From Coptis chinensis (taxonomy: Eukaryota > Streptophyta > Magnoliopsida > Ranunculales > Ranunculaceae), in NCBI GenBank assembly GCA_015680905.1, contig CM027378.1, forward strand, positions 72,135,501 through 72,199,500: DNA of 64,000 nucleotides. The letters run 5' to 3'. Under the pieces are notes generated by a model that was not told the origin of the DNA, ran no database searches, and saw only the letters and a list, made by a program, of their open reading frames with translations. This document shows positions 11,975 to 24,161 of the stretch, piece by piece. How positions within the stretch are numbered: the first letter of the stretch is position 1; each line of letters opens with the position of its first letter. Made by a program: the position numbers and the translations under genes.

Positions 11975-12911
11975 TTTTATTTCTATACAAGGGAGATTAA
12001 TGTGAACAACACTAGATGTCCAGAAGAGTCACCATCTAAATTCTTAGGCAACTGTCATGTCGGCTCTGGAGCGAACCCAATCCAGCCGGACTGTGGCTTC
12101 ACCTTTATGTACTATAGGTCTAGGGGCAGGACGGTACCATCCTCAAACCGCCCCGAAGGGAACTCAAAGTAATCAATTCTAGAGGTTGGCCTGGTGGAAT
12201 ACATTGCCCGTACATGTTCCAAGTAGGCAACATCTGAGATTGAACACGAATCTCTACGTGCACAGCTTAATGCAAGGGGAATGTTAAAAGACAACAATAT
12301 ATACATATCTACAAGGTGAGTATTTTATCATCAGATCTTCAAGACGAATCGAGTCTTTTAACGACAGATCCTTAAGACGAATCGAGTCTTTTAATGTCAG
12401 ATCCTCAAGACGAATCCCAACCCGTGGGAGAAACGGAGTGGCGACGAAGTTTATCCTGCTCAGCTGTCAGACAAAAGTATACCTTATACTGGCTAGTATT
12501 GGATAGGAAGTTAAGACCTAGACAGAAAGGTGTTTGACAATGCATACACCACCCCATCCTTCGCACACGTCATTTACGAGCAAAAGTACTATGACCATTA
12601 CCTATTCGTGATGAATGAGACTTACACCAAATGATTAGCTGAAGTTTGTGAGGCAAAGAGTAGAAAAAGGAAGAGAAGGAAGGAGGGGACATTTTTGGTA
12701 CCTATCATTGACTAGTAGGAACGTTTGCTCGCATTTCATAAGACATTTATACTTAGCTATGAAATAGAGTTTTTGTAGACTATGGCTCCAGCGCTTGCAA
12801 CCACATACTTCAAAGAACTTTTGAGATCATAAAATAGAAGATGGCCCAGCTCCCATAATGGCGTACCTTTTATAGAAAAAAAAATAAGATTGAGTACGCC
12901 AAATGAAACAT
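11095..12911. other. Athila region between integrase and the env-position ORF
   Basis: No credible gene. It holds a T/A-rich block near 11250-11280, a (TA)n tract at about 11922-11972 and a 33-bp tandem repeat listed separately. The apparent protein over the TA tract is a microsatellite artefact. Confidence 0.6.
12332..12417. repeat. 33-bp tandem repeat, 2.6 copies
   Basis: Units start at 12332, 12365 and 12398. The core is CAGATCCTCAAGACGAATC followed by GAGTCTTTTAA, and the third unit is partial. It lies inside the Athila body. Confidence 0.9.
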
Positions 12912-14099
12912 CTAGTCTATGTAGACCGGATCCTGAAGAAGAGTCTGCTCAACAGTTGAGGAGCGTAACTCGTGGTAATGTTTGAGGCATTGTCCATTTA
13001 CTTGAAATTCACTATTATCTTGTGGATTAAGCAAAGAGATTGCCCTATAATGGGTCACAGTTGACACAATGAAAGGACCAGACCATCGTGTTTTCAATTT
13101 ACCAGGAAAAATGTATAATCTAGGGTTGTAAAGTAAAACTTTTTGGCCAATTTTGAAATCTTTATGCAAAATATGCTTGTCGTGCACTCTTTTTATATTA
13201 ACTTTGTAGGATTTCGAGAGATTATAAACATCACTCCGAATCTCCTCAAGCTCATTTAATTGCAATTTTCGTTTCTCGCCTACCATGTTGATATTGTAAT
13301 TGAGGCTTTTGATGGCCCATAGGGCATGATGCTCAAGTTCAACTAGCAAATGACAAGGTTTTCCAAAAACGATGTGGTAAGGAGACATCCCTATAGGTGT
13401 CTTAAAGGCCGTTCAGTATGCCCACAAGGCATCCGATAAATGGAGAGATCAATCTTTTCTTGATGGATTGACAATTTTCTCCAAAATAGACTTTATCTCT
13501 TTGTTAGAGACTTCTACTTGGCCACTCGTTTGTGGGTGATATGGAGTAGCAACTTTGTGAGTAACTCCATATTTCTTCATTAAAAACCCAAAAATTTTAT
13601 TACAAAAATGTGTACCCCCATCACTGATGATAGCTTTGGGGACACCAAAACGAGAGGAAATGTTTTCTTTTACAAATTTCATGATAGTCTTATGGTCATT
13701 TGAGCGACATGCGAGTGACTCAATCCATTTGGACACATAGTCTACAGTGAATAGAATGTAGAGAAAACCTTGAGAAAGAGGGAAGGGTCATATAAAATCA
13801 ATGCCCTAAACGTCAAAAATTTCCACAATTAAAATGGGATTTAGGGGCATCATATTGCGTTTGGTAATGTGACCTAGTTGCTGACAACGAATGCAAGCTT
13901 TGCAATGTTCGTGTGCATCGCAAAAAAGGGTAGGCCAGTAAAAACCATATTGTAAAACCTTGGCCGTAGTTTTCTTCCCACTAAAATGAACCACTGCAAG
14001 ATTGTTTATGGCAAAAAGATAACATGTCGGTGTGTTCCCAGTCGAGAATACAGCGATGAATGAGTTGGTCGGAACAATACTTAAAGAGGTAGGGGTCAT
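12912..14099 (-). pseudogene. Athila integrase
   Basis: Three minus-strand pieces read in order. 14099-13806 has the HHCC zinc-binding domain (HEHCKACIRCQ). 13736-13449 holds the core with the second Asp (IISDGGTHF) and the Glu in GQVEVSNKE. 13388-12912 is the C-terminal domain, with [29 protein letters not shown] and [11 protein letters not shown], all hallmarks of Athila integrases. The first core Asp lies near 13795 in a GIDF motif just after a stop. Frameshifts and stops separate the pieces, so it is inactive. Confidence 0.9.
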
Positions 14100-14289
14100 C
14101 CCAGAAATAATATTTTACAGTGGATAAGAACTTTTTACGATCAGGACGTGACCAAGAGGAAGGAACTTCCTCAGTAACTATGTAGTTAACGATATGCGCG
14201 TACCATGGAGAGGAGAAAATAGAGTACAAATGTTCGTCTGGGAAGGAATCACAGATTGCTTCAGAATCACTATCAATGTCACTAACCAG

Positions 14290-15546
14290 CCTTGATAAAT
14301 GGTCGGCCACGACATTTTTGGTTCCTTTCTTGTCTTTGATTTCCAGGGTGAATTCTTGCAAGAGAAGGATCTAGCGGAACAATCGCTGTTTCATGTCCTT
14401 TTTCTCGAGTAGGTACCGAACTACAGCATGGTCAGTATATACGATGGTGGATGATCCGACCAGGTAAAGGAGAAACTTTTCCAAAGCATATACAACAGCT
14501 AGGAACTCTTTCTCAGTTGTTGTGTAATTATGTTGAGCGTCATTAAGAGTTTTACTAGCGTAGTAGATAACAATGGGTTTTTCATCACATCATTGGCCTA
14601 GTGTGGTGCCAATAGCAAAGTCGCTAGTGTCACACATCACTTTAAATGGTTGTGACCAATCAGGGGGTTGAATGATAGGAGCAGTAGTAAGAGCGGTTTT
14701 TAAAGTTTCAAAAACTTCTTTGTAATTGAAATTGAAGTCGAAGACCGCATCATTAAGCAGGAGATTGGTTAAAGGTCGAGTAACTTTAGAAAAATCATGA
14801 ATGAATCGCCTGTAAAACCCAGCATGGTCTAAAAAGGCACGGATATCGAGAACTGTTCGGGGGATAGGTAGCGAAGTAATTTTAACAATTTTAGCTTTAT
14901 CAACCTCTATCCCGTCTTTCGAAACAACATGACCTAGAACAATTCCTTTGGTAACCATGAAATTACACTTCTCCCAATTAAGTACCAGATTTTTTTCTTC
15001 ACAACGTGTTAACACTTTAGAAAGGTTGGATAGGTAGTCGTCAAAGGAATTTCCATAAATGGAAAAGTCGTCCATGAAGACTTCTATATAACGTTCCACC
15101 ATATCACTGAAAATGTGAAGCATGCAGCGTTGGAAAGTGCATGGGGCATTACAAACACCAAAAGGCATTCGTTTATATGAAAAGGTTCCAAAGGGACATA
15201 TGAAAGTTGTCTTTTCTTGATCGGCGGGATCGATGACAATTTGGAAGTAGTCGGAATAGCCACCAAGAAAACATTAGTAAGCATGACCGGCTAAACATTC
15301 TAGCATCTAGTCAATGAATGAAAGAGGGAAGTGATCTTTACGTGTTCTGGCATTAAGTTTGCCATAATCAATGCAAATTCTCCATTTCGCTGGAATGCGA
15401 GTGGAGATGCACTCATCATTTTCATTTTGTACAACTGTAATGCCAGACTTTTTGAGAACAACGTGGACAGGACTAACCCAGTCACTATCAGAGATAGGGT
15501 ATATGATACCCGTATCAAGTAAGGGTAAAACTTCCTCCCTCACCAC
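14290..15546 (-). pseudogene. Athila reverse transcriptase and RNase H
   Basis: 15546-15307 contains the RT N-terminal motif (SDSDWVSPVHVV) and the palm RICIDYGKLN. 15168-14590 begins MPFGVCNAPCTFQ and has the catalytic FMDD in VFMDDFSIYG, then IVLGHVVSKDGIEVDK and HAGFYRRFIHDFSK, an Athila-type connection region. RNase H follows (VMCDTSDFA; further downstream ADHLSRL near 14295). Frames break at about 15285, 15170 and 14590. Cytosine-to-thymine type changes account for several stops. Confidence 0.9.
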
Positions 15547-15773
15547 CTCTTTTATGGCGGGGTTAAGGCGACGTTGTGGTTCCTGGGATGTCTTTGTGCC
15601 GTCATCTAGATATATGCGATGCGCGCATACACTAGGGTCTATTCCTTTGATATCATCTAAGGACCAACTAATAGCGGAGCGATAGGAATGACATGAATCA
15701 AACGTGCTTCTTCATCGGTAGTCAAGCGGGAAGAAATTATTATAGGGTGACTACCATCAGGATCAAGATACAA

Positions 15774-16886
15774 TTATTTCAATTCAGAAGGTAGAGGTTT
15801 TAAATCCGGAGTTGGAGGATTGGGGATCAAGGATTCGTGAGGGGCCATCTCTTCAATGGAAAAGAGCAAGTCCGGTTCTTCTGAATCAGTTGGCAACGCA
15901 ACAGTAGGGTCAAATAGTGATACTAACTCTAATAATGTGTGGACATCCTTAATGTATGAGTCATGGTCAAACTCAGGATTATCAAAAGAAAGAAATTGGT
16001 GTACCTTGTCTGGGGGAAAAGAGTTTGCAAAATATTCCTGTTCTAGACTATCAACCAGGCTAATCTCACATTCAATATTAAGATTGGAAAGTTGTTTCAT
16101 TAAGTTGAATACATTGACTTCTACAGAAAGGTTCCCGAAAGACATTGTCATTGAACTATCCCGACAAATGATGAGAGTGTTAACAGTTGCAAGAAATGGA
16201 CGTCCTAAAATGATAGGAATAGAGTCACAGGCAACTTCAGTATCTAGAATGACAAAATCAATAAGGTAGTAAAAATCTTGGACCTTTACTAGGACATTTT
16301 CTACTATGCCCTTTGGGTTCTTGATGGAGCGATCTGCGAGTTGTAGGGTCATGTTGGTAGGTTTTAATTCATGAAGACCTAACTGCTTAAATAAGTAGTA
16401 GGGAAGTAGGTTAACACTAGCGCCTAGGTTTAAAAGTGTGGTAGTGGTGTACTTGTCGCCCAACGTGCATGGTGCAGTTGGTCGACCTGGGTTTTTGTAT
16501 TTAACCACACCATTTGTAGCAGTAATGGAGGGAAACTGCTCAGTGAGGAACGCTTGTTGAGGAACATTCATTCGTCGTTTGTTGGTGCACATGTCCTTCA
16601 AAAATTTGGCATGCTTGGGCAAATACTTAAGTGCATCGAGAAAAGGTAGGTTTATGGTCAAATTTTTGAAGGTTTCTCGGATCTCATCGAAATGTTCGTC
16701 AGGTTTGTTCTTTGCCAAACAGACAGGGAACGGAGCTTTTGGGCGGAATCTCGCATATGGATCAGTGGTGGCTTTCCCTCGGGACTTGGATGTATATTTG
16801 GAAGGAACAAATTCATCCACTATAGGTTGCAAGGTAGGAGTTGGAAGGACCTCAGCCGTGGCTTTCATCGATTCAATGTCTGGCAT
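15774..16886 (-). pseudogene. Athila gag-pol junction and aspartic protease
   Basis: A 370-codon open frame, the longest in the element. The N-terminal part is a linker rich in Pro/Lys (FRPKAPFPVC). A retropepsin-like domain follows with LLNLGASVNLLP, LGLHELKPTNMTLQLADRS and IPIILGRPFLATV. In family members I know, the first motif reads DLGAS, with Asp as the catalytic residue. Here it is Asn, which would abolish activity although the frame stays open. The remainder is an acidic linker to RT. Confidence 0.85.
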
Positions 16887-17194
16887 ACATATGTGATTGT
16901 CGAAGGTTCAGCCAGAACGAAGAGTGGTGATGGCATTCACCTCACCCTGGCTAGGATTACTAGATCCTGGTGCATTGGTAAGTTCAAAGGCAGTGTTTAT
17001 GGGCTTAGGGTTTGGAACTGCTTGGCAAGGAAACACACCCTTTTGACTTTTATCCTATGCTAACAGCTGAAGAGACTGTTAGATAGATGCTAGGATTTGA
17101 GATTGTTGATTCATGTAAGTCAGAAAAGTTTCAACTGTTTTATCAGCAGTGGATTGTCCTAGTGGAGCAATATAAACAAGTTCACGGTTATTGT

Positions 17195-18353
17195 TTACGG
17201 GTTGATTTTGGTAGTCATAACCTTGATTAGCGGGAACAAGGTTGCGGTTGTTTTGGTACCCTTGCTGGAATTATGGAGGATTTCCTTGACTGTAGGAATT
17301 GTAGTTCGTGGGTGGTCGTATTGGAGGGTTGTTGAAACCCGGAGGAGCTGGCTATTGGGTAGGGGGACGCCAAGCCAAATTCGAATGTTGCCGCCAAGGT
17401 GCATTAGGGATATTGAAAGCACAAGCCTCTTTAGATGGTTGGGGAAGGCACTCATATGCCAAAGTACAATAAAAATCGGAGTGCTCAAGACTTAAGCAAA
17501 GAAGACATGGGGAAGCGTTGGCAGCCATGACTTGGTTGGGTTTTTGATCATTTACTTGAACCGAAAGAGCATCGACCTTTTCGGTTAGGGACTCGATCAA
17601 AGTTTTTAATTCTAGATCGGATTTGACCTCGAGCATAGATGTAACTTTGGTAGGAGTGTCTTTTGAAGATCTGGAAGAATCATTGTTACCCCAATGGGTG
17701 TTTCGTGAAGCCTGTTTCTCAAGAAAAATGTATGCTTCACTAGCACCTTTGTCCATGAAACAACTACCGTTCATGATATCTAATGTTTCCTTTTGATGGT
17801 CAGATAGACCATTAAAGAATCAACGGAATAAGACAGCGGTGTCGAGTTGATGATGGGGACATTCGAGAAGTAGATCAGTAAATTTGCTCCATGCTTCCGT
17901 AAAGGATTCCTGGGGATGCTAGTGAAAGAATTGAATCTTCTGAAGCATCTCTGTATTTTTCTTCTGAGTATAGAACTTTATCATGAAAGCTTGTACGAGT
18001 TTGGCCCATGTGTCAAGGGATTGCGGTGCTTTGCCCACGAGCCAAACTGAAGCTTTATCAGCTAAGGTGAAGGGAAACAACCTAAGCAAGACTTGTTCGT
18101 TAGTAACGGTCAGATGGTGGAAAGTGGTGGCTACTTGCTGCATCCGACGAAGGTGATTGTACGGTTTTTCATGGTCCAGACCATGGTAAATAGGTAACAA
18201 ACCGAAAACGTTTAGCGGAATGTGAAAATCACCTGCAATCTCATTGAGTTTAATACAGAAAGCGAGTCCTTTCTGTAAGGCAGTATAAAAGTCCGAAAGG
18301 GGCTTTCCTATTTTGGGATTTTCCTGGGCCATAACTATGGGATGTAGTGGCAA
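17195..18353 (-). pseudogene. Athila gag
   Basis: 18353-17919 contains the capsid-like gag domain (PYNHLRRMQQVATTFHH, LLRLFPFTLADKASVWLVG, TWAKLVQAFMIKFY). After a break, 17774-17352 contains a linker and a zinc knuckle at 17466-17507 (CLLCLSLEHSDFYC, exact CX2CX4HX4C). A proline/asparagine-rich tail continues to 17195. In-frame stops near 17918 and 17780 separate the pieces. The start is uncertain; the Met at 18353 is the first in frame. Confidence 0.85.
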
Positions 18354-18855
18354 CTAAGATACTTGACGAGGTTGATTTATGGAGGAAGAACTCTGTCTAG
18401 GGGATAACTTATGCAGTTGTTTATTGTATTTCCGACGATGATATGTAAGTTATAATTCCTTATTAGTACTAGACTGTAGTCTCATGCAAATACAAATTTT
18501 AATTCTAGGCTCACAAGGAACGAATTATGTCATGAGGATTAGTAATTACGGAACGAGAGAGGTAAACCACGTCTTCCTAAGCTGTTGCAAACGTGAGCAG
18601 GTAAGCTAGGATAACTTGTGAATATTCCAGCAGCTAGGTCACATGAGAGAATTGAGGGAGGTTGTCCGTACTAGCACGTTCCTTAATTAGGTAACCTCAA
18701 TCTTTCAAGTTTCCTAGACATTGATGGAATAGGATGATGATTTATTATGGTATATTATACAATTATTATTAGTAGGATTGTGATGAAATTTAATTATTAG
18801 AATGTTTATTTATTTATTTATTTATTATTATTACTATTATTATTATTTATTTATT

Positions 18856-18897
<42 letters not shown>

Positions 18898-19766
18898 TTA
18901 TTTATTTATTTTTTTTTAGTTTACGTAATTAATGTATTATGGAGACGTGATTACGAAACACGCAATTAAAGACGAGAGATGCCAAAATAGATGATTAAGC
19001 ATACAATTAACACATGTTAGTTTTACACAAGAAGTCTACACATGCAACTCTATATTGCTTATACGTGAATAGAGACATGTATGCAATAATATATAGCTAT
19101 AGATACGTGCAACTATACGCGAGCTAGAGGAATATCGAGAACGAACTCATGCAAATAGACATCCAAATATATTCGAATCATATTAACCGTATTAATATGC
19201 AATAACAAACCATACATACCCAGAAAAAAATTATATATATGTAACGAGATCTCATGCCAACATATAAATATGCGATATAAAACAGGTTATAGCAATCAAC
19301 CAAATAATATCCTCGACAAAGTTTGAGGAGTTTAAGAATTCGAAACCTGGCATCCCGCTTTTCACGTATAACGATCGAATTAACTCTTGAGCTCGTGAAC
19401 TTACTGGAAGTTAGATAAACAGGTCTAGAGAGTCCAAAATAGTACTAAGAAGGAAAGTGGCTTGGACCTAAAAACTGGAGTGTTGATACTCCAGATTAGT
19501 CTTGTGCGCTACTAATATAGTCTCGTCTGAGACTGTAAGATCAATGCAGTACTTCAAATTCCTATGGAATTCTTAGACTGTGCTAATGATGATAATAAAC
19601 AGCTGGTTCACAGGTATCTATTAGTAGAAAAAGAAAAGTTGGTACAAACAGGTATATAACACGTTAGTATCGCAAAATAAATGAAAATCGAAAAGATGAG
19701 GGGGGTAGGAAGGGGGATTTTTCCTTGATGTATTCCAGTTGTTACGTTTAATGTCCGGAGTCCTTA
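18354..19766. other. Athila 5' leader, no gene
   Basis: Untranslated leader between primer site and gag on the minus strand. It includes a TTTA/TTA-type and (TA)n microsatellite block at about 18800-18915. No other feature is visible. Confidence 0.6.
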
Positions 19767-19783
19767 GGCATGCAGCGACACCA
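19767..19783 (-). other. Athila primer-binding site (decayed tRNA-Asp type)
   Basis: Read on minus, TGGTGTCGCTGCATGCC follows the LTR by two bases. Athila elements usually have TGGCGCCGTTGCCGGGG. Several of the differences are transitions of the CpG-decay kind. Confidence 0.65.
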
Positions 19784-19785
19784 TT

Positions 19786-21463
19786 TGATAATCTGTAATT
19801 TCAGGTTTTGTCCTTTAAGTCTGAAGTCCAAAGTCCAAAGTCCGTAAACGTCCGATTAGTCAAGTTACCTTACTCACGTGGATTGGTAGGATAGGTCGAG
19901 TAAGGAATCGTCCATACCTTAGAGCTCAGCAAGATTCACAACTGGATTTATAACTTTTAATGAGTAGGATTTTAGGTTATTTCTTTGGTTTAAGTAAATT
20001 AATGGTAATGCAAGTAACGTAAACTAACAACGATTGATTTCTACGTAAAATAAACAGGGATAGAGATATAGGAAAAAAGGTTAACCATACTCATGCAAGA
20101 ATCAATTTCAATAGTTAGAGTACCATATCACTATAGCTCTAATCCGTCTCGAGTTCATAGACAAACCCGAGATGGCGTCGAGTATCGATCCCTAGTGAGA
20201 TGCACACATCTCTAAGCTCATCTCACTAGCATAAGGAGTTGAACTAATATTCCATCTCTGGAATATTATTTCAGCTCCTGGTTCGATTCTACATCAGCTG
20301 GAGAAACCAGAGAGCTAATGGCCACCATAGGGTCTTGCGCGAGACTTTTTAAGTCTCTTGCGAGACTGTTCTAGAGTATCAGCACTCCAAACTTGGACAG
20401 TTTCAATTATTTTGGGACCGGATGCATAATCTACATCTAATTCCTAAGTAGTGATTCTGGAACATTAAAGTGTCAATCTTGGTCCTCACATGAGCATCAT
20501 TAACCCTCCCCATTGGGAGGATTTAGGCTCATGGTCATTGGATGATTAATTGATCTTGTTGTATGCAATAAATAAGTAAATGAAGAACAAGAATTTAACT
20601 TGAAAAGAAATGAATTTTATAAAAGTAAAAGACTTACAGTACTTGATGTTGGAATGGAAAGCTACTAGAAGGAGAATGAAAAGCTACAGAAGGAAACTAC
20701 TACAAGAATGTAAAGCTAAAACTAAATTCTAAAAACTAACTCCCATATCCATATATATATATAGCCCCTTCACGTGAAGCCTCCCCCCCCCCCCCCCCCT
20801 CCCTTTATTGTTCATTTTGTCTTTTCTTACAAACAAAACCTTGTTTCATTTTTTTCGTCCTTTTCTTGTCTAATAAACCAAACTTTGTTTTTAACAAAGT
20901 TTGTCCTTTCTCTGTTTGCAATATCAAATCATACATTTAAGGTTTTGTTTCGTTTCTCTTGCAAGGTTTCACCAAGGTGTGCCCCTCACTTGCCACCTGT
21001 CTCTGGTGACTTATCATTTCTTGTGGACCTGCAATGTGGGTCCACGTGCTGTGTCCAGTGGTGGCTTGGATTTTGGCATTTTTACAACTTTCTGTCTTTG
21101 GGTAGAGCTCGTCTCCCTGGTTGCTCTGGCAGTTCAATTGCCGAAATCGACGTCCAGGTTTGAAAGATGTGAGCTTCAAAAGTTTGTTGCTTCTTTATAT
21201 GTGGACCCGTTCTGCACTGATTTTGTCCCTTTGGAATCTTCAACTCTAGTCAGGCTTTCTTGGGCTGCACTGGGGCTGAGTGGGAAGAGTTCAAGTATGC
21301 ATAGTATTCCCGTACTTTGATGCATGTTTTATCATCATATTCACGTTAACTGTCGAAACCTGCAAAAGTACAAAAATATAATTATTTCATAATTATTAAA
21401 CACATAATTAACCAAAATGCTATGTCTCTCAGGATTTAGTATTACAGTTTTGGGTACTTATCA
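19786..21463 (-). repeat. Athila LTR, 5' LTR of the minus-strand element
   Basis: It runs from TGATAATCTG to ACTTATCA, perfect inverted hexamers TGATAA/TTATCA. It aligns with 5391-7065, with many substitutions and short indels (for example an extra 7-base TCCAAAG unit near 19825 and a much shorter TA run near 20752-20763). Confidence 0.9.
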
Positions 21464-21840
21464 ATTGCGTACTCTCAATTTGCTTCAATTTAGTATCTCT
21501 GTTCACTTACTGTCTCAATCTGTATAATTTCCATAACGGTGAGCTCACGTGAGCTTGGTTGTTCTAATTTCTATCCAACCAAAAAACTTTTACTTGTTTG
21601 TAGTAAGCCTGCCACGTATTATTTAGTGATAGAAATTAGAGCAACCAAGCTCACGCGTGAGCTCACTGTTATGGAAATCAAACATATTGAGACGACAAGT
21701 GAACTGAGGTACTGAATTGAAGCAAATTGAAAGTATGTGGTACTAATTGGAGAGAAAAAAAAAATTGGGTATGTACCATTTAGGAAAAAAAAATGGAAAG
21801 TTCGTGGTACTAAATAGTAATTATAAATTCTTTTTCCAAA
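21464..21840. mobile_element. Remainder of the long-TIR MITE (inner left arm, loop, right arm)
   Basis: The inner left arm (21464-21574) includes CTCAATTTGCTTCAATT and GAGCTCACGTGAGCTTGGTT. The right arm (21629-21840) contains their reverse complements. The loop is about 21575-21628. With 5300-5390 the element would be about 470 bp. No coding capacity; the 92-codon minus-strand ORF here is an accident of the repeat. Confidence 0.75.
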
Positions 21841-22149
21841 CAATACTTCATTTAGGCCATGCACTTGTCCATGTAGCCAAACTGCGATTCTTCTCATTAG
21901 GAACGATTGATGGAAGTTCTTTCATTTTTTGGCATTGATTAAGCCATCCATTTACGAACGCATTGGCAATTTACCAAATAATAGAATAGGGAAGTTGGTT
22001 GTGATCGATTAAACTAAGTTGAACTAGCTAAATGATCAACATTTTGGTTTTTGGCTGGAGTGATATGAGTCACATGATAATATGCACAATACATTACTTA
22101 CATTTGATCAATCAATTAGTGCTTTGAAGTGATCAAGCATAACCATTTT
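21841..22149. other. Unassigned sequence
   Basis: Old intergenic DNA between the MITE and the solo LTR. I see no ORF, repeat or motif. Confidence 0.4.
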
Positions 22150-23757
22150 TGTAACATCCCTATTTTAATTAATGTTCAAAATCATTTTTATTTACTACAT
22201 ATATTATTGGTTAATAAAATTGGAACAAAATATGTATGTTTGACTTTTTGAAAATGAGAGAAAATAGTTTGTTAGTTTGAAAAAAGGCTTAATAAGAAAG
22301 TTTTTTTTTTTAAAGTTTTAAAATTAATGTGTAGAGATTTGATTAATTAGAAAACATGAAGAGACTTTGTAAAAATAAAAGGAAAATAACTTATATTAGA
22401 GAAAGAAAGAAATAGTAGAGAACTTGTTAAAATGAAAGTTGCACCATTCAAGGAAAAGTGATTGGGAGGTTTGTTTGTTTAAAAAGGTTTAGAAAATTTA
22501 TTTATATACTTAGTTATTTGAATTTCATTTCTAGATCTTAGGATGTAATAGGGAAAATGAAGAAAAACAAAAGAAGATGAAAACGAAGAAGACAAAATAA
22601 AGAAGAAATAAGAATATATATGAGTTTCTACACTTTGTGTTTTCATGGAGATTTTGGTTATTTGGGGTTTTTCTTGGATTCTACATGGAGTAATTTTTTT
22701 TTATTACTTGGTGATATTTCATTGGATTTTTACGTGGAGCAACTTTTTTTTTTCTTTGGTTGTTCTTTCGCAATAACAAAATGTGAGTAGACCTCACTTC
22801 ATTAATTATTTTAAGTATTTTGATTGTTGATTTTAGATTGTGTTCAATTATTAAGTTGAAGATATGTATATTTAGAGGTTTGATTTCAAGAAATCAATTT
22901 GTATTAAACTTTGATGTACGTATGTAGAGTAAATGTGAGGAGATGGTAGTATATACCAATATTTTAATTTAATTATATTTGCATGAAATTTATTATCATA
23001 ACTTATTCTTATTAATGACGTATAATATATATGAGAAGAAAAATGGGTGTGTCTTGTCGATGTGGTTAGAACAATTACATGTTGGAATTATAGAGAATTA
23101 ATTTAGTATTTCGGTTAGTTTGAAATAAGTACATGAATAAATGATATATTGTAGATTAATTGTATTTATATGTTGTATGGAAAAGTTTATTGATTATATT
23201 TGCAAAAGTTTATTCATTATATTCGCATGTGATAATTGTTGATATGTAGAATTTTGGTAACGGAGAATTTATTTGTTGTTAAGATGTGTTTGGTCTTTAA
23301 AGGGTGTTTGGAATGGATTAGACAATAATTTAGACATGAATCAAAGTGTACATATATCTTTGGTGTAACATGACTAGTTTGAAATGTTATGAAGTTGTGT
23401 GCAACATTTTATGGAGTAATTATGATATTCTCTTGTACGTTGGAATTTGTGTTAAATGATACAATCTGTTCTACAATACTTACTGACCACACACTCATGT
23501 TGTTTTTGAGAATGATGTAATTAAATGGTATGATATGATATGTGATGTAGCATTCTTTGGTCAGCTACGCATTCATCAAATGTTGCGTTTTGAGAGATAA
23601 TGACATAAGTAAATGTTCCATTATTATATTTGTGATGCTACAAAGAGGTATTATATATAGCCATTGTGGATATTTCCAAATGAATTGTGGTTTAGTGCAA
23701 TAATTTTATTTAGCACATGAAAAATGAAAATTGTCAGGAGATATTTCTAAATATTGT

Positions 23758-24122
23758 TGTAGTGGTAGGATTAGGGACCATGGACATCAGTGGGTAGATG
23801 CGCCCGGGTCGGTTTAGGAAACTTAGCCGCGGTGTACAGGATCAGAGCCAAGGCATATGGTTGTGGTACGGAAACCCTACACGTGGAGATAAGAAAACCG
23901 CGAGATGGAGGGACAGATGGAGGGCCATGATTGATGCAGAGAAAGATATAAAGAGAAAGAGTGGGAGAGAGAGAGAAGGAGGAGGATTCATTAATCCAAA
24001 AAAGAAGACCTAAGAGAAAAGGGGAGCGACCTAGAGAGAGAAAGGGGAGTGAGTAGGGCTAAGAGGAGAATAGTGCCTAAGAGCTAGTGAATAGTGCTTG
24101 TAATAGAAACAGGGTTGTAACA
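23758..24122 (+). repeat. Tat 5' LTR
   Basis: 365 bp, TGTAGTGGTAGG to TTGTAACA. It matches the 3' LTR closely; most differences are G/A or C/T, many at CpG or CNG positions. Confidence 0.92.
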
Positions 24123-24124
24123 TT

Positions 24125-24142
24125 TGGCGCCGTCTGTGGGGA
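24125..24142 (+). other. Tat primer-binding site
   Basis: TGGCGCCGTCTGTGGGGA lies two bases after the LTR. This is the conserved primer site of plant Tat/Retand-like elements. Confidence 0.85.
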
Positions 24143-24161
24143 AGATACGGGCAACATAGAA

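Larger units (their letters stand above)
5391..21463 (-). mobile_element. Athila-type Ty3/gypsy retrotransposon, full length but decayed
   Basis: Two LTRs of about 1.68 kb flank a coding region on the minus strand with gag, protease, RT/RNase H and integrase in that order, then a long 3' region with additional ORF remnants in the env position. Flanking 5-mers are ACTGC (5386-5390) and ATTGC (21464-21468), a TSD with one transition. The primer site is of tRNA-Asp type, and RT/integrase motifs match the plant Athila clade. Every frame is broken and the LTRs differ at many sites, so it is old and defective. Confidence 0.9.

Noticed and set aside
11915..12172. 85-codon ORF starting with Tyr-Ile repeats
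   Set aside because: Translation of a (TA)n microsatellite; no coding character.
12332..12417. 33-bp repeats considered as a CRISPR array
   Set aside because: Direct head-to-tail repeats with no unique spacers, in a plant retrotransposon.
15331..17063. Plus-strand ORFs opposite gag/protease
   Set aside because: Shadows of the minus-strand Athila frame; no domain.
18780..18915. Regular TTTA/TA repeats, checked as a possible satellite or CRISPR-like array
   Set aside because: Simple microsatellite without spacers or longer unit.
23798..24013. 71-codon ORF rich in Arg and Lys
   Set aside because: Lies within the Tat LTR and is not maintained in the other LTR copy.
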